A DNA stretch of 64,000 nucleotides from Phialocephala subalpina (taxonomy: Eukaryota > Ascomycota > Leotiomycetes > Helotiales > Mollisiaceae), in the NCBI GenBank assembly GCA_900073065.1, contig FJOG01000040.1:164822-228821 (forward strand), given 5' to 3'. Of this stretch, positions 11,687 to 22,459 are shown piece after piece. Below the pieces are notes generated by a model. It was not told the DNA's origin. It was given only the letters and a program-made list of their open reading frames with translations, and did not search any database. How positions within the stretch are numbered: position 1 is the stretch's first letter; each line of letters starts with the position of its first letter. The position numbers were made by a program, and so were the translations under genes.

Positions 11687-13088
11687 GACGATAACACTTA
11701 TTACATTCTCCCTCTACCCAAAAGTCTTTCTTGTTTTCTTGCTTCTTACTTGTTAGAGTACTCGATACCCCGGAGCACCAACGATGCTGATAGCTATTAC
11801 ACAACAGAGTTCTGATGGCTGGAGTGGCAACATTAGTTGCTGGCTCTGCATTGTATTATTTTGATTTGATTCCACCAGCCTGGGAGTCAAGTCTGCAGCA
11901 TTTGAACATACCCCTAAAATAGCTGAGCGAGCATAGCATTGCTTAGGATTAATTGGACGACTTACGGTAATGGAATGACGATATGCTGAGGTGGATGAAG
12001 GAAAGGGGAGGAGGATGCGATTAGGAGTTACTGTATCATATGAGCTTTCGCATGGACAAAATTTGAGCTTATGGCATACGAAGTATGAGCTTCGAGAATC
12101 AACAAATTTCCTCTGATTTTTTGTGTTGGGCTTTCTGAGGTCGTGATATCAATTCTTCAATATACCTGTCCAATTCAATTCCCACCAACTTATAGTTGAA
12201 CACCATCCTTCAAGAAACCCATCTTGTATAATTGTGGAACTGAGGATAAACAGTTCCTAATGCCAGAAGATCCCAAGAAAATGATATTTCTAACTCTTAA
12301 CTAATCTTAAAATCAAAAAAAAGTATTCTTATTTATTAATTAATAATTATTCTTATTATTGGCCCCAAATAATATCAAATAATTATTTCCATTTATTTAA
12401 TAAATTATATATTATATATTATTATTAAAAAAGATATATAAAATTTAAATTTTATTCGAATTATAAATAATAAATTTTTTATTATTTAATATTTCGAGGA
12501 TTTTTTATAAAATTTTATATGTTAAATAAATTTTAATTAAATAAATTATTAATTTAATATATTCAAATGAAAATTTTATTAAAATCTTTTTTATTTATTT
12601 TATATTTATATTATTATTATAAAATATATTAATAATATTATAATAAAAAAATTTGATAAAAGAAATTTATAATAAATTAAAAAGAATTATTTTTCTTTAA
12701 TTCGATCAAATTTAATTTCCTTAAGAATTAAAACCCTTTTCAATATATTTTATTTTTTGTTTTTAATTATATTTCTTTATAATAATTATTAAATTATTAA
12801 ATAATTAATAAAAATAATAATTAGAAAGCTTAATATACTATTAAAAATCAAATAAAGTACTCCTTTGATACTTATATATATAGTTGTAAATAAGAATTAG
12901 ATTACCTAATAGAAGAGATTACTAGTTATTTTGCAGTGATGAAATGAAATACGCCTATTAAATGCGGCAAAGCGCGCTTCGGCAACTGCGCCGAAGCTAG
13001 GCCAACTGGCATAGCTGCCCTACGGTAGGTGGCTTGAACCGTGTATAAATAAATAAATCAATTAGGCTTCCACCCCTTCAACACTTAT
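11687..13088. other. Intergenic with long A/T-rich block
   Basis: From 11687 to about 12290 the sequence is ordinary non-coding DNA (3' region of the CBM48 gene). From about 12290 to 12950 it is almost pure A/T with abundant TpA, no ORF and no recognisable repeat ends, consistent with a RIP-degraded transposon remnant. A short G/C-containing spacer follows before the stop of the HET gene. Confidence 0.65.
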
Positions 13089-15170
13089 TTAAGATATAGT
13101 AAAGTTTTCCAGGCTGTACTGTCCTGCCTTGAGCCATTCCATTGCCTCTCCCTCCATGATACCGTGAATATAAGATTCGCCCACAACTTTATATGAAAGA
13201 CCATCCGTGCCAGGTCTTAGGATCACAGGAATGCTGCATCCAAGAAGAATACAAACGATGTCGCCTCGCCGTGTTTCTTTCCTCGCTTGACCAATATATC
13301 CTTTAGCGGTAATTATCAGTCTTCGTCCATACACTGTGGTGGTAACTCGATCGAGGGAATCACGGCTGTTTCCAATCCCAGCCATTGCCGAATCGATGTC
13401 TGTTCCAATGGGGAAGTACGATTTCAAATTCTGGCCGCCAATTTGAAGTTCTTTGTTGTAATAAAACTTCAGGCGTTGGAATTCCTGAAGGAGGGAACTA
13501 CTGGCTTCAGAATCTTCATCTGGCCAAGGAATTTCGAGAAGCCCTGCATAGGAGTCAGGAGCAATGTCCCCCTTTGAATCTCTGTTCAAAACTAGAGTGC
13601 GCCAAAGTGCATTCCGCAAACCCGCAGTATGCTGATATGGATTCTCGTTGTGAATGGGCTGAGTAATGTCGTTTTCGAAGTCTTCTTCTTTTGTAGAATA
13701 TGACGAGTCGGCATGGCCTAGGCCATCGATCTTGTCGATGATGAAGCCCCGAGCTATCAAATTGCCGCTGTCAAAGTTGATCACGGGGTTTGAGTTTTGG
13801 CTGGATTGATAAGAGACTTTCTCCGTCATTTCTAGCGTTACATGAACTCTGTCTGTCCAGTCTGGCATCCAAGAAGGCAGAACACGACCAACTGATCTGT
13901 ACCCACCAGGATTGGTAATTATATCGAGACTTCCACTCCAGCTAATGATAGCTTTTGCGAAGCCAATGAAAACCTCGGATGTCGACAAGTTATAGTTTGG
14001 CGTAATCAACTCCGACAATCGATGATCTACCAGACTGAGAATACCGTATACCTTATCTCTAGGATCCATCTGTCTGGCACCCCTGACAACCCAGAGAAGC
14101 TTCTTCAGATCAGGATGATCAACGCCTCGGAACGCAGCATCTCTGAATATTCTAAGTTGCAATATCCGATTGACACTGTTGGCAAAAATACTTGAATCGT
14201 AGTCTTCGATACCCATCGCCTTGTAATCCAGATCTACTGCACGAAGGAGTGTGCCCCAGTCGCTAGCAAAAACATCGATTGCGAGCAGTAGGAAAGGCCA
14301 GTTGATGATCTTACTTCCACACACAACACTAAGGCTATCGGTACTCAGAGCAATTTCTTGAATTATCCACAATCGCCACCAGTACGGGCGGGAAAGAAGG
14401 TCCTGTAGAGCTTTCCAGATTCCAACCTCTAGAAAGTGTTGCTTGTCCAGTAGGGCCGCCATGAATGCAACCATTTCCTCCCTGGTGCTGAGTCCTTGTC
14501 TGAAAGCGTAAGTCGCAACGAACGTCATCGCATCCATCGCTTTATCGCTCCCATCAGCTGCATTTCCAAGCCATATCATAGTTCCAGATGCCCGCATGTA
14601 AATATCTTTCATCCGTTTGACTTGAACATTACGTTCTTCGACGTCGTTCTGGTTGATGCATATCGCGTCGACCCAATATCCCATTCGTTTTTCTCCCCCG
14701 ACCACCTCCACGATATCCATTATATGTCTCCGCAAGAAATCCTCTAGATTCTCCGTTACCTTCATAGGATGTCCATTGACGAGAATCAAGCGCGTGGCGC
14801 CGATTTCTCCCCACGTGTAGGAGAGTGCTGTGTAGTCCCCCCACGACCACCGGCCAAATGCTGGGCTTGCATACAGGTCTCTGACAGCATTGGCTATTCG
14901 CTGCAAGCCCGCCGCTCTGTCTTCGGTCTCTGCAAGCACCAATTCCTTTGATTTGAGATAATCTTTGGCACTGCACAGCCTAGTGCCGTTAGATTCCATC
15001 AGTTCTTGACTTTCTTTGGTATAATCATCCAGCGAAACAGTCTTCATCACCAATCGAACAATGCCTTGAGGATATTCACTAGTCACGGTAGATACCAGGC
15101 TTTGCTTATCCTGCGTGAAATACAACAGCCTGATGTCATTATTTTCGGGGCTTAGCGGCTGATAGTCCAT
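13089..15170 (-). CDS. HET-domain protein, intact
   Basis: A single uninterrupted frame. I place the start at 15170 (MDYQPLSPENNDIRLLYF, 693 aa), the typical beginning of HET proteins; an in-frame ATG at 15338 would add 56 basic residues that lack family character. HET motifs are all present: GDYTALSYTWGEIG near residue 110, GYWVDAICINQNDVEER near 165 and GTMIWLGNAADGSD near 200. RPYWWRLWIIQEIA, DPRDKVYGILSLV and the C-terminal GYIGQARKETRRGD and YIHGIMEGEAMEW follow in family order. It is intronless, like many HET genes. HET proteins mediate vegetative incompatibility when partnered with polymorphic loci; no partner can be named. A 24-bp tandem repeat lies in its upstream region and the A/T block lies beyond its 3' end. 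Confidence 0.92.
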   Translation of the reverse strand: MDYQPLSPENNDIRLLYFTQDKQSLVSTVTSEYPQGIVRLVMKTVSLDDYTKESQELMESNGTRLCSAKDYLKSKELVLAETEDRAAGLQRIANAVRDLYASPAFGRWSWGDYTALSYTWGEIGATRLILVNGHPMKVTENLEDFLRRHIMDIVEVVGGEKRMGYWVDAICINQNDVEERNVQVKRMKDIYMRASGTMIWLGNAADGSDKAMDAMTFVATYAFRQGLSTREEMVAFMAALLDKQHFLEVGIWKALQDLLSRPYWWRLWIIQEIALSTDSLSVVCGSKIINWPFLLLAIDVFASDWGTLLRAVDLDYKAMGIEDYDSSIFANSVNRILQLRIFRDAAFRGVDHPDLKKLLWVVRGARQMDPRDKVYGILSLVDHRLSELITPNYNLSTSEVFIGFAKAIISWSGSLDIITNPGGYRSVGRVLPSWMPDWTDRVHVTLEMTEKVSYQSSQNSNPVINFDSGNLIARGFIIDKIDGLGHADSSYSTKEEDFENDITQPIHNENPYQHTAGLRNALWRTLVLNRDSKGDIAPDSYAGLLEIPWPDEDSEASSSLLQEFQRLKFYYNKELQIGGQNLKSYFPIGTDIDSAMAGIGNSRDSLDRVTTTVYGRRLIITAKGYIGQARKETRRGDIVCILLGCSIPVILRPGTDGLSYKVVGESYIHGIMEGEAMEWLKAGQYSLENFTIS

Positions 15171-15326
15171 TGCTGCTCTGGGAGGGCGCTTCCACTGGTG
15201 GAAGGATGGAATTCTGGAAAACTTTTTCGATCTGGGGCTGTATAAAGAGCCAGTGAATTTGAGGCTAGTGAATTTGCTTTGAAGGTTGAAGAGAATGGAT
15301 GAAAGACGTTTTTGGGATGCGTCGAC

Positions 15327-15374
15327 TGATATCTGCACATGTCTTTCAGCTGATATCTGCGCATGTCTTTCAGC
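15327..15374. repeat. Two-copy 24-bp tandem repeat
   Basis: The unit TGATATCTGC-ACATGTCTTTCAGC occurs twice head to tail (15327-15350 and 15351-15374) with one A/G difference. It sits about 160 bp upstream of the HET start at 15170. It could be a chance slippage product or part of the 5' leader. Confidence 0.8.
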
Positions 15375-15815
15375 TGCGGGCTGCAGGACGATGGCTTAGA
15401 TTGCTAGTAGAGCTACCAATTAGATGTCGAGGATGACATCTAAACTCCAATGATTAGCCGAATTTTTTTGGCGACTAGCGTCTTGGCAATGTGGCTTAGT
15501 TTAAGCGAAGTGTGTGAAGGCTGAAGGCTGAAGGCGGAAGCCGATTTCGCTAGTGACCGTAGCGAGTCATAACACGTCTTCGCATACATCGACGATATTC
15601 TCCTTCGCCCGTCGAATCTGAAACTCGCAACTATTCTCCACTTTAGTATTATTGCCCTCAAGATTTCTTGATCGTGTCTTGGGCATGATACGCCTGTTTC
15701 TTGGGGTTCAAGAAGGAAAACCTTCAGCAGAACGGGTTATTTGAGAGAAATATTCCAGAGAGGATGTAAGCCTATATTATTCTGCCAGCCATTTCTCCGC
15801 TGACCGTACTGCAAG
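15375..15815. other. Intergenic between HET and kinase genes
   Basis: This is the divergent upstream region of the HET gene and the kinase gene. A short GGCTGAAGGCTGAAGGC slippage repeat occurs near 15520. No coding frame or other element is supported. Confidence 0.45.
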
Positions 15816-16766
15816 ATGCAAGGCCAAGATACTGCAATGATCGAAGAAGCTCCGACGATTGCCTCTGATGGAGCCCCGGGACCTGTGGTATATAGGCCTA
15901 CTGTCGATAAGATTCTTAATTGTGGCTCCACCTCTATAATTGGACGCCTCAAACCTGGTGTTTTCCTGAAATCTCCTCGGTATTCATGGCGGAGTTGTCC
16001 AGCTGTGGAGGCTCATAATTCTGTAAAAGATATCAAGCACAGCTTCAACGTTGAGGAGCAAATACTTAGGATTCTTGGAGAGCATCCGAGGATAATAATG
16101 TACAGACAGTCACGATAACTTTTCCAGCTCTGCTATTAATGTAGCTTCTAGGTTCCTCGGCTCTTCTGAAGACCCCAGAGGCTTGCTCTTCGTTGAGGCC
16201 AACCACGGCAGCTTGCAAGCATATCTCGACCATCATAATCATACAGTCGATGAACCTTTGCGTATTAAGTGGTGCACGCAAGCTGCAGATACCATCCGAT
16301 ATATTCATGAAAAAGGAGTCATTCACTCCGATCTACGACCCGAGAATTATCTTCTCCATACCGATGTCAGCGGTATCCTCAATCTCTACCTTAGTGATTT
16401 CGGCGGCTCGACATGTGGGGATATAGATGGTGGACACCTTCCAGACTCCGGTTTTTCAATCCCTGCAAACCCTGGGTGTCTACAGAGGATACCGATATAT
16501 TCAGCCTAGGGTCAGTCTTCTACACAATCATGACCGACCACTGGCCTTACAAATCGCCTGGGCCATTTGAATCAGTAGAAGATAAGTGGCGCTACGAGGC
16601 AAAAGTGGATGGGCTTTCCTCTCAGGGTATATTCCCCACAGTCAAAGGCTTAGCTGGCGGTGGCATTATACTTGGTTGCTGGACAGGACAATACAAGGAC
16701 GTGGGAACGATACTAGTTGATCAGGAACTCTTGTTGAAAGAGAGCAGGATAGACCGAAGCTATTGA
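15816..16766 (+). CDS. Small protein-kinase-like protein with apparent frameshift
   Basis: A compact fungal protein kinase of about 299 residues if one base is restored. Exon 1 (15816-16099) has a kinase N-lobe start: VDKILNCGSTSIIGRLKPGV, then FNVEEQILRILGEHPRII. A 52-nt intron (16100-16151, GTACAG...TCTAG) leads to GLLFVEANHGSLQAYLD, the catalytic loop VIHSDLRPENYLL (HRD read as HSD) and LYLSDFGGSTCG (DFG kept). After the five Ts at 16452-16456 the frame shifts; the next frame continues NPCKPWVSTEDTDIFSLGSV, YTIMTDHWPY and the C-lobe end ILGCWTGQYKD. One missing T explains the break. HSD/HCD in place of HRD is common in this small fungal family; activity is uncertain. Start could also be 15837. 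Its 3' end overlaps the MYND-SET reading frame. Confidence 0.75.
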
Positions 16767-18195
16767 GCTGCGGGCGCTGTGAGATAGCGAGATACTGTTC
16801 CAAGGTACGTTCAGCGAGAGTTCTATAGTCGGTAATTGTTCCAGTACAGTTCTGACAGCCTCATCCCAGACATGCCAAGGGATTGCCTGGAAAGACCACC
16901 ACAAACTCGAGTGCCAACATTCCGATGTTTTCCGGACTTTCACGCCCGCTGGCTGCTTGCTCATCCGCATCCTCACCAAGGTCAACGATCAGCGAATCTC
17001 ACCAATGCAGTGGCGGGCTCTGGCCTCCTTAAAGTCCTGTCTGGATGAGCGCCTGGACGGTCGTTTCGCAGCGGAGCTCGTCGGGTTCGCGGAAACGGCC
17101 ATAAAGTATACCGGGGTCAAATTGGAACTATCAAAGGTTGTGAACCTGCAGTGTCTGGTACGTCCGCTTTGGGGTAGAGGCATTGGATCCTGATCCTGAT
17201 CCTCCCGACCTAGATCCTGACCAACATGATGGCAATGCGCTCTGCTGATCAAGGCAGAGATATTGGCGCTGCCCTTGATCTGTTCACATCTCTTATGAAT
17301 CACTCGTGTGACCCCAACGCATTTGTATTCTGTGAAGGAGCACAGCTGCGTGCTAGATCATCGCGGCCGATCGCAGCGGGTGAAGAGATCACAATCAACT
17401 ACGTCGACCCGTCGTACGACTATAGCTTTAGACAGAAGCGGCTCAAGCCCCAATACTTCTTTGCCTGCCAATGTACGTCTCCCTCCGCTCTTTCCACTCA
17501 CACAATACTGAGCGAAAGTCACAGGTGAAAGGTGTCGGATAGACGTTATGGGTCAAGGGCCTGTGTCTGTCCATCTCCGCTCACGAAGCCCTGACTTCGA
17601 AGACGTTCAAGGGCAACTCCTAGAATTCCATTCCAACCTCGTTCAGAGTTCGCATGAGCCCTGCACGCTGGAGGACCTCAGGGACAAGGAGGATCAAATG
17701 GGATTAATCGGCACTGCCGGGTTCCTTAACAACGGTTGGCCAGACTATGTTCAACCCGGCCCTGAGATTCTACAGTCATTTGCTCTGATCTACTTGCTGC
17801 AGGATGAGTTGGAGCGGTCCCTGAGGCTGTGTTTGAAACTCTGCTTCATTATCGGCGAGTCAACCTATGGTACATCTAGCCCGCAATGGGTCCATATCCT
17901 ATCTGTACTGGTTCAAGTATTAGCAGCAATGGTGCACCGACCAAAAGCCAACCCTCCCTCCGGAACTCTCTCCAAGACAAAGATTCCCTTGCCGGAAATC
18001 CATGGGGCGTGTTTGTGCCAATTCGCCGAGGCTGTGAAAGGGATGTACGGTGCGGACTCGGCCTTTGCAAGGGCGGCGGATCAGCTTCTCGAGTGGGAAA
18101 TGAATGAGAGGAGGAAGCTGATGAGCAACGATGGCTTTATTGCTCAATTTCGAAAAGAGTATTCAGCACTGTTCCAATGGGCTGACGCTCAATAA
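16748..18195 (+). CDS. MYND-SET domain protein (SMYD-like), 5' end unclear
   Basis: Four segments splice cleanly: up to 16804, 16870-17157, 17214-17472 and 17525-18195, with introns of 65, 56 and 52 nt, all with GTACGT donors. The MYND zinc finger is split by the first intron: LSCGRCEIARYCSK, then TCQGIAWKDHHKLEC. A SET core follows: SLMNHSCDPNAFVF and AAGEEITINYVDPSYD, then FACQCERCRIDV as the post-SET cysteines. About 220 residues of helical C-terminus complete a SMYD-type layout. Family members methylate lysines on histones or other proteins. The usual SET N-terminal piece before MYND is missing: the frame is closed by TGA about 40 nt upstream with no ATG. Either the gene is 5'-truncated, or it is spliced to the kinase through a weak intron at 16701-16747. 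Confidence 0.75.
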
Positions 18196-19040
18196 TTGGT
18201 CATTATTGCTGCAACTTCGTACAGCTCCATTGGTTTGAAGATGGGATAACTTCCCGTACTTCATGGCTTTGTTGCTTAATTGCACAAACGTCCATCCGCC
18301 AGAGGGGGCTCAAATGGGCTCCATATACTAAATATAGCTCTATCGTCGTCACCATCGCTAAATCTCTTGTCACAGCATCGACTCCTCCACTAAAGTTATT
18401 CCAACACCAAGTTATCCCACTTCTACCTCCAGACACCGGCAATCAATATGTCAAAGACTATTCAAATTTCAGATACCTTTCCAACGATTTCGTCTAGATT
18501 TGACTCTTTCTTCTCGCAAGGCGGTCGCTGTTAGCTGGAAGAGCTTTATGTTGCACATCGCTAAAGTGATCAATCATATCAGGACCCAAAGCGTGCTGCA
18601 TTCCTGTCCAGCAAGTTAAACTACTGCACTAGCGCGGCCCACACACGCAGCGCTTTCCATCCAATAGGCAGCACTTTCCCATGCAAATCGCCCTCTTGCT
18701 ATGATAAAGCTGAGTCGAAGAAGAAATCCCAGATGGAGATCAGTGCAAAATGCGGGGAGATGATAGGAGGTTCAGGGGGTAATATTGGGCCACGTGATTC
18801 ACCCCCTTTTAGAATGAAAGCTCCTCCTTACCTACAATATCAAGCCGAGTTGGGTGGCAGACACATTGTTCCAAAATTTATAAAACATTAAGATTCAACT
18901 ATCACGCTTAGCGGTACTTACAAAACCACAAGAGAAGAAATGCCACGTCCATCCTACATTCCTACTCAATCGTCTGCGACCGAGACCAACTCAATAGGGT
19001 CGTCTGCAACCTCAACGAGAGTAGGAGGAGGGGAATCAGT
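18196..19040. other. Intergenic between convergent genes
   Basis: This 845-bp stretch separates the 3' ends of the SET gene and the phosphoesterase gene. Short frames on both strands show no domain. I see no repeat or RNA gene. Confidence 0.5.
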
Positions 19041-20849
19041 TCAAGTCCTCCAAATTAGATACAGGAAACTCTTTCCTCGCCCCTCGTTAATATTGGACGT
19101 CATTCCAGTGAAACCCGGGTGGTCTTGGATTGTCTCTGCCTTCTCGGAACGCAAAAGGAAAAGACCGGTCATCGGTTTACTTTCGGGATCTGGAGGTGGA
19201 GATCTGACTGGTATGACATATCTATTGTTTGTGTTGGTGCCCTTGGAGAGATTCTCGTAGGCAAATGTGTCCTTGCTGGTCCAGGTCGTTAGACTGTGGA
19301 TACCTTCTTGGGGGTTTGTGGTTAGGAGTGGTCGAATGTAGACATAACTAATTCGATGTGTTAGTTGTTAGTTCAGCTGAGAGATTTCAATATGGGAAAC
19401 GAACCTTCCGCCAAAGCCCTCGTTAATGTTACAACTTTGTCCCGATAACTCTGTGCAGGGGGTTGGCAATAGAGGGGTATTCTCGTCTTTCTTGTCCATG
19501 AAGACAATCTGCACATCCGTCAATCTAGATTCCGCATTCAATTCAATGACTACATACCTGGATATCCCTCACATAAAGTGCAACCGGCACATCAAAAGTC
19601 TGGGTGAAGCCTTTTGTCCAATCAATCGGCTGCTTCCTGCCATCAGCATATAAAATATCTAGCGTCGTCGGTGCAGGTGGCTGCCCCCACAGCGCGCCCT
19701 CCACACGGAACAATCCAAATCGTTTATAGAACGCAGCCCCAGGAAGTATCTCATTCAGTGGCTTCTTTCTAGCAGCCCAGTCTACCGGGAGCACATCCTG
19801 GAAAATCGGCCAAACAACACCCCTCGGCAACGGTCCAGGCGGATTATGTACATGACCAACGGAGACAGCAAGGACGTTATAGGGCAACAGAACTGTCATC
19901 AGGTGGTCTCGTTGTGCTAGGTTCCATATCCCAGTTACCTTGTCCTCGGGGTCGATCTCATACCAGTCTGAGAATAAGAAGTGCTGCACGATGATGACGG
20001 GTCGCTTATATCCCCTCAAAGCAAGATTGCGCTTGAGCCAGTCGATGCCTGTTTCGCGGCCGTTGTCGGCATCTCCACCGTAGCTGTGGAGCTGATAGAC
20101 GTCAACTGGACCGAGGTCGATGAAGTAGTTGAAGGAATACTTTTTCCAGTCATAGGATCCTTCTTTAGCGGTGTCGAAGTGCTCGATTGGGATGGGAAAG
20201 CGGGGACCGCGGTTTTTGCATGTAAATCCTGGGGTCTGTATTAGCAGCTTAGTATAGGGATGTGAGGGGAAGAATACCAGTGTGCATTTGAGCGATAAAA
20301 TCCCACATCTGATAGCGGGCATAGTCCTTTTTATCAGAGTAGGAATTGTCGAAAAACCTCCATCCAGCCCCTCCACAATGATCTGGGAAATCTAGACGGC
20401 ATAATTAGTGATTAAACCCCATCGAAGGATGGTAAATGGAATTAGACGACTTGGTGGCTTTTCCAGTACATACCATGGTTCCCCAACCCAAAGTAAATAC
20501 TCCCACACCCTGTCAGTGGCGTCACGCCTTTCGCTGTATGCCAAGGATCATAGAGTTTCCGAACATTGGACAACGAATTGCCACCTAGATAGTTTGCTGG
20601 ATTCTTCCCAAATATGTCAGCTTGCTCGACCCCATATCTATCACCGCCGTCCAGGGTGAGGTCACCCGCAATGAATACGCCACTTGGGGTTCCGATCGGC
20701 GTGTTGACAATAGAGGTGGAAAGGCCCATGCCATCGGGATAAGTTTTAGTAGATATATCGTTGAGATAGTCATTCAATGTGCTCAGAGATGAGACATCGC
20801 CGGTTCCGAGTTGGGGGTCCCCGAGAGTTATGAAGGTGGTAACGGTCAT
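19041..20849 (-). CDS. Calcineurin-like metallophosphoesterase
   Basis: Five exons (20474-20849, 20278-20391, 19558-20228, 19405-19508, 19041-19347) with introns of 82, 49, 49 and 57 nt splice to 523 aa with no break. The metallophosphoesterase metal-binding motifs are all visible: FITLGDPQLG (D-x-Q type first motif), GVFIAGDLTLDGGD (GD), FGLGNHDFPDH (GNH, completed across intron 1), VIIVQHFLFSDW (H) and SVGHVHNPPG (GHVH). The layout resembles bacterial-type and fungal calcineurin-fold phosphatases rather than PP2B itself. There is no signal peptide, so it is probably cytosolic. The substrate is unknown. All splice phases agree, which supports a functional gene. It is convergent with the MYND-SET gene. 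Confidence 0.88.
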
Positions 20850-21100
20850 TGTCTGTTACTGATTTGAGAATCCACGCGCAGTGGTATGAGTAAGACTTTG
20901 AATTTTGCTTGCCGCTAGCTAAATTTATTAGAGGCAGTTGTATACTTATGAAGAGCAATTATGTGCCAGTTTGAGAGGCTAAATACATATATATATATAA
21001 GTGGAACCATAACACTGCAAGAGGCATCTGATTTCCGTTGCCTGATCCTTCACATGCGCAAATCATGCGTGCACATATTTTTGAGCCACAAAAGCTTGTA

Positions 21101-21467
21101 CAGCCTCTTGTAATATCAATCGGGTTTTTTGAAATGCATGATTTACGGTCACTCTATCACTTTACTAGTCGTACTACGGACTAGAAGCCTCAGAATTAAA
21201 GGGCGGTGTTTACTTACCCTCATTTAGCATTAAATCACCGCAATTGCTAAGTATGTGCCCGCATTCTAAAAGAACCGAAGCCCTCACAGAATCCAATCGG
21301 ACTTGCACCGGTTTAATTAAGCTGTGTACTGATTTGTGAGTGCCTTATATAGTTGCTATGGAAATACCGAAAAAGTAGTCAATTTTACCACGAGATAAGT
21401 CGCACTTTTGAAAAGACTCTGGGTTGATGCACCCCCAAAAAAACCCGATTGATCTTACAAGAGGCTG
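21101..21467. mobile_element. 367-bp MITE with TA target-site duplication
   Basis: The ends are inverted copies: CAGCCTCTTGTAA-(T/G)-ATCAATCGGG followed by a T run, matching in 30 of the first 31 positions. Both ends are flanked directly by TA (21099-21100 and 21468-21469). There is no ORF inside. A short, non-coding, TIR-bounded, TA-flanked element fits a miniature inverted-repeat element mobilised by a Tc1/mariner or Fot/pogo-type transposase. The near-identity of the ends suggests recent activity or escape from RIP because of small size. Confidence 0.85.
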
Positions 21468-21696
21468 TACTACCCCCCCTAATAAACACCCATCAGACCA
21501 ACAATAACACCACACCTCACCTCACTTCGGAGGGGGTCTACGGGCGCTTTTGACCAATCAGAAGCTTACGAACTGACCACGATCACCTGACGAGAGTTTT
21601 TAAAATCCGGCAGAATCCACAGCTAGAGCTCCTGTAACAAAGCAATAGATATTCATCAAATTTTGACTTATAAGCGTACTCCAACACGACGACTAC

Positions 21697-21723
21697 GGGT
21701 CTCTTCTGAGATACCAGAGACCC
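21697..21723. repeat. Perfect 8-bp hairpin
   Basis: GGGTCTCT (21697-21704) is followed after 11 bases by its exact complement AGAGACCC (21716-21723). It lies in non-coding DNA between the MITE and the A/T block. It may be part of another degraded element. Confidence 0.5.
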
Positions 21724-21849
21724 CTCTTCAACCAATTCATGAGTCCCAAATCTCTATAGCATTGGGATAATCAAAATAGTATCACCCCACCCCGTTCTCC
21801 TGTTTCTAACTCTGATTCTCCGTAGTCATGGGATTCTTATAACGATCCC

Positions 21850-22165
21850 CGATCAAAGTATTTTAATCCTCGAATATATTTTCCCTTACTAATTATAAAT
21901 AAAATAAAATAATTTTATATATTATATATTTTAATAATTATAAAATTATATAATTTCTTTAAAAAATTAATAAATAATATTTTAAAAAATAATATTTAAT
22001 TATTCTTATATATTAATTTTTTAAATTATTTTATATTATATTTCAAATAATTTTTTAATTAATTTTTTATTTATTAAATATTTATATTCAAAATATATTA
22101 ATTAATAATTTTATTAAATTTAATTAGAAAGTTTATAAACTCGATAATTGCAAAAAGAATTAATT
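21850..22165. repeat. A/T-rich block, RIP-like
   Basis: Nearly all A and T with many TpA steps and no frame. It resembles the blocks at the window start and at 12290-12950. No terminal repeats can be seen. Confidence 0.65.
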
Positions 22166-22459
22166 ATTATCAAGTATAGCGGCGCGTGTTCAGCGTGGCT
22201 GAGTCAAGCCATTTTGTGGACGCGGGCCTAAAAACAGGGGTCTTGGAGCTGATCCCCAAGGCTGCATCGCAACACACCCCCGAGTCCGGTCAAGGTTTTG
22301 ACGACCTTGATGTCGCGACCTGCCATCTACAATGTCCTTTCTGCGTCTACGACATCTGCGAAATTTACGAATTATGAACATATGAATCCATTTCAGCGAT
22401 ATTTAGGATAGCTCAGTACATGACAGGATTTGCGAAAGGATAAGGGGAAAGAAAGCACA

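Larger units (their letters stand above)
20850..22459. other. Repeat-containing intergenic region
   Basis: This holds a MITE (21101-21467), a short hairpin (21697-21723) and an A/T-rich block (about 21850-22165), listed separately. Between 22166 and 22459 there are open frames on both strands (22186-22377 plus; 22190-22381 minus) without recognisable domains. No convincing gene is present. Confidence 0.6.

Noticed and set aside
18940..19260. 106-aa plus-strand frame
   Set aside because: Overlaps the last exon of the phosphoesterase on the other strand, whose splice phases are complete.
22186..22381. Overlapping frames on both strands, GC-rich island after the A/T block
   Set aside because: No domain, no start context; probably non-coding.
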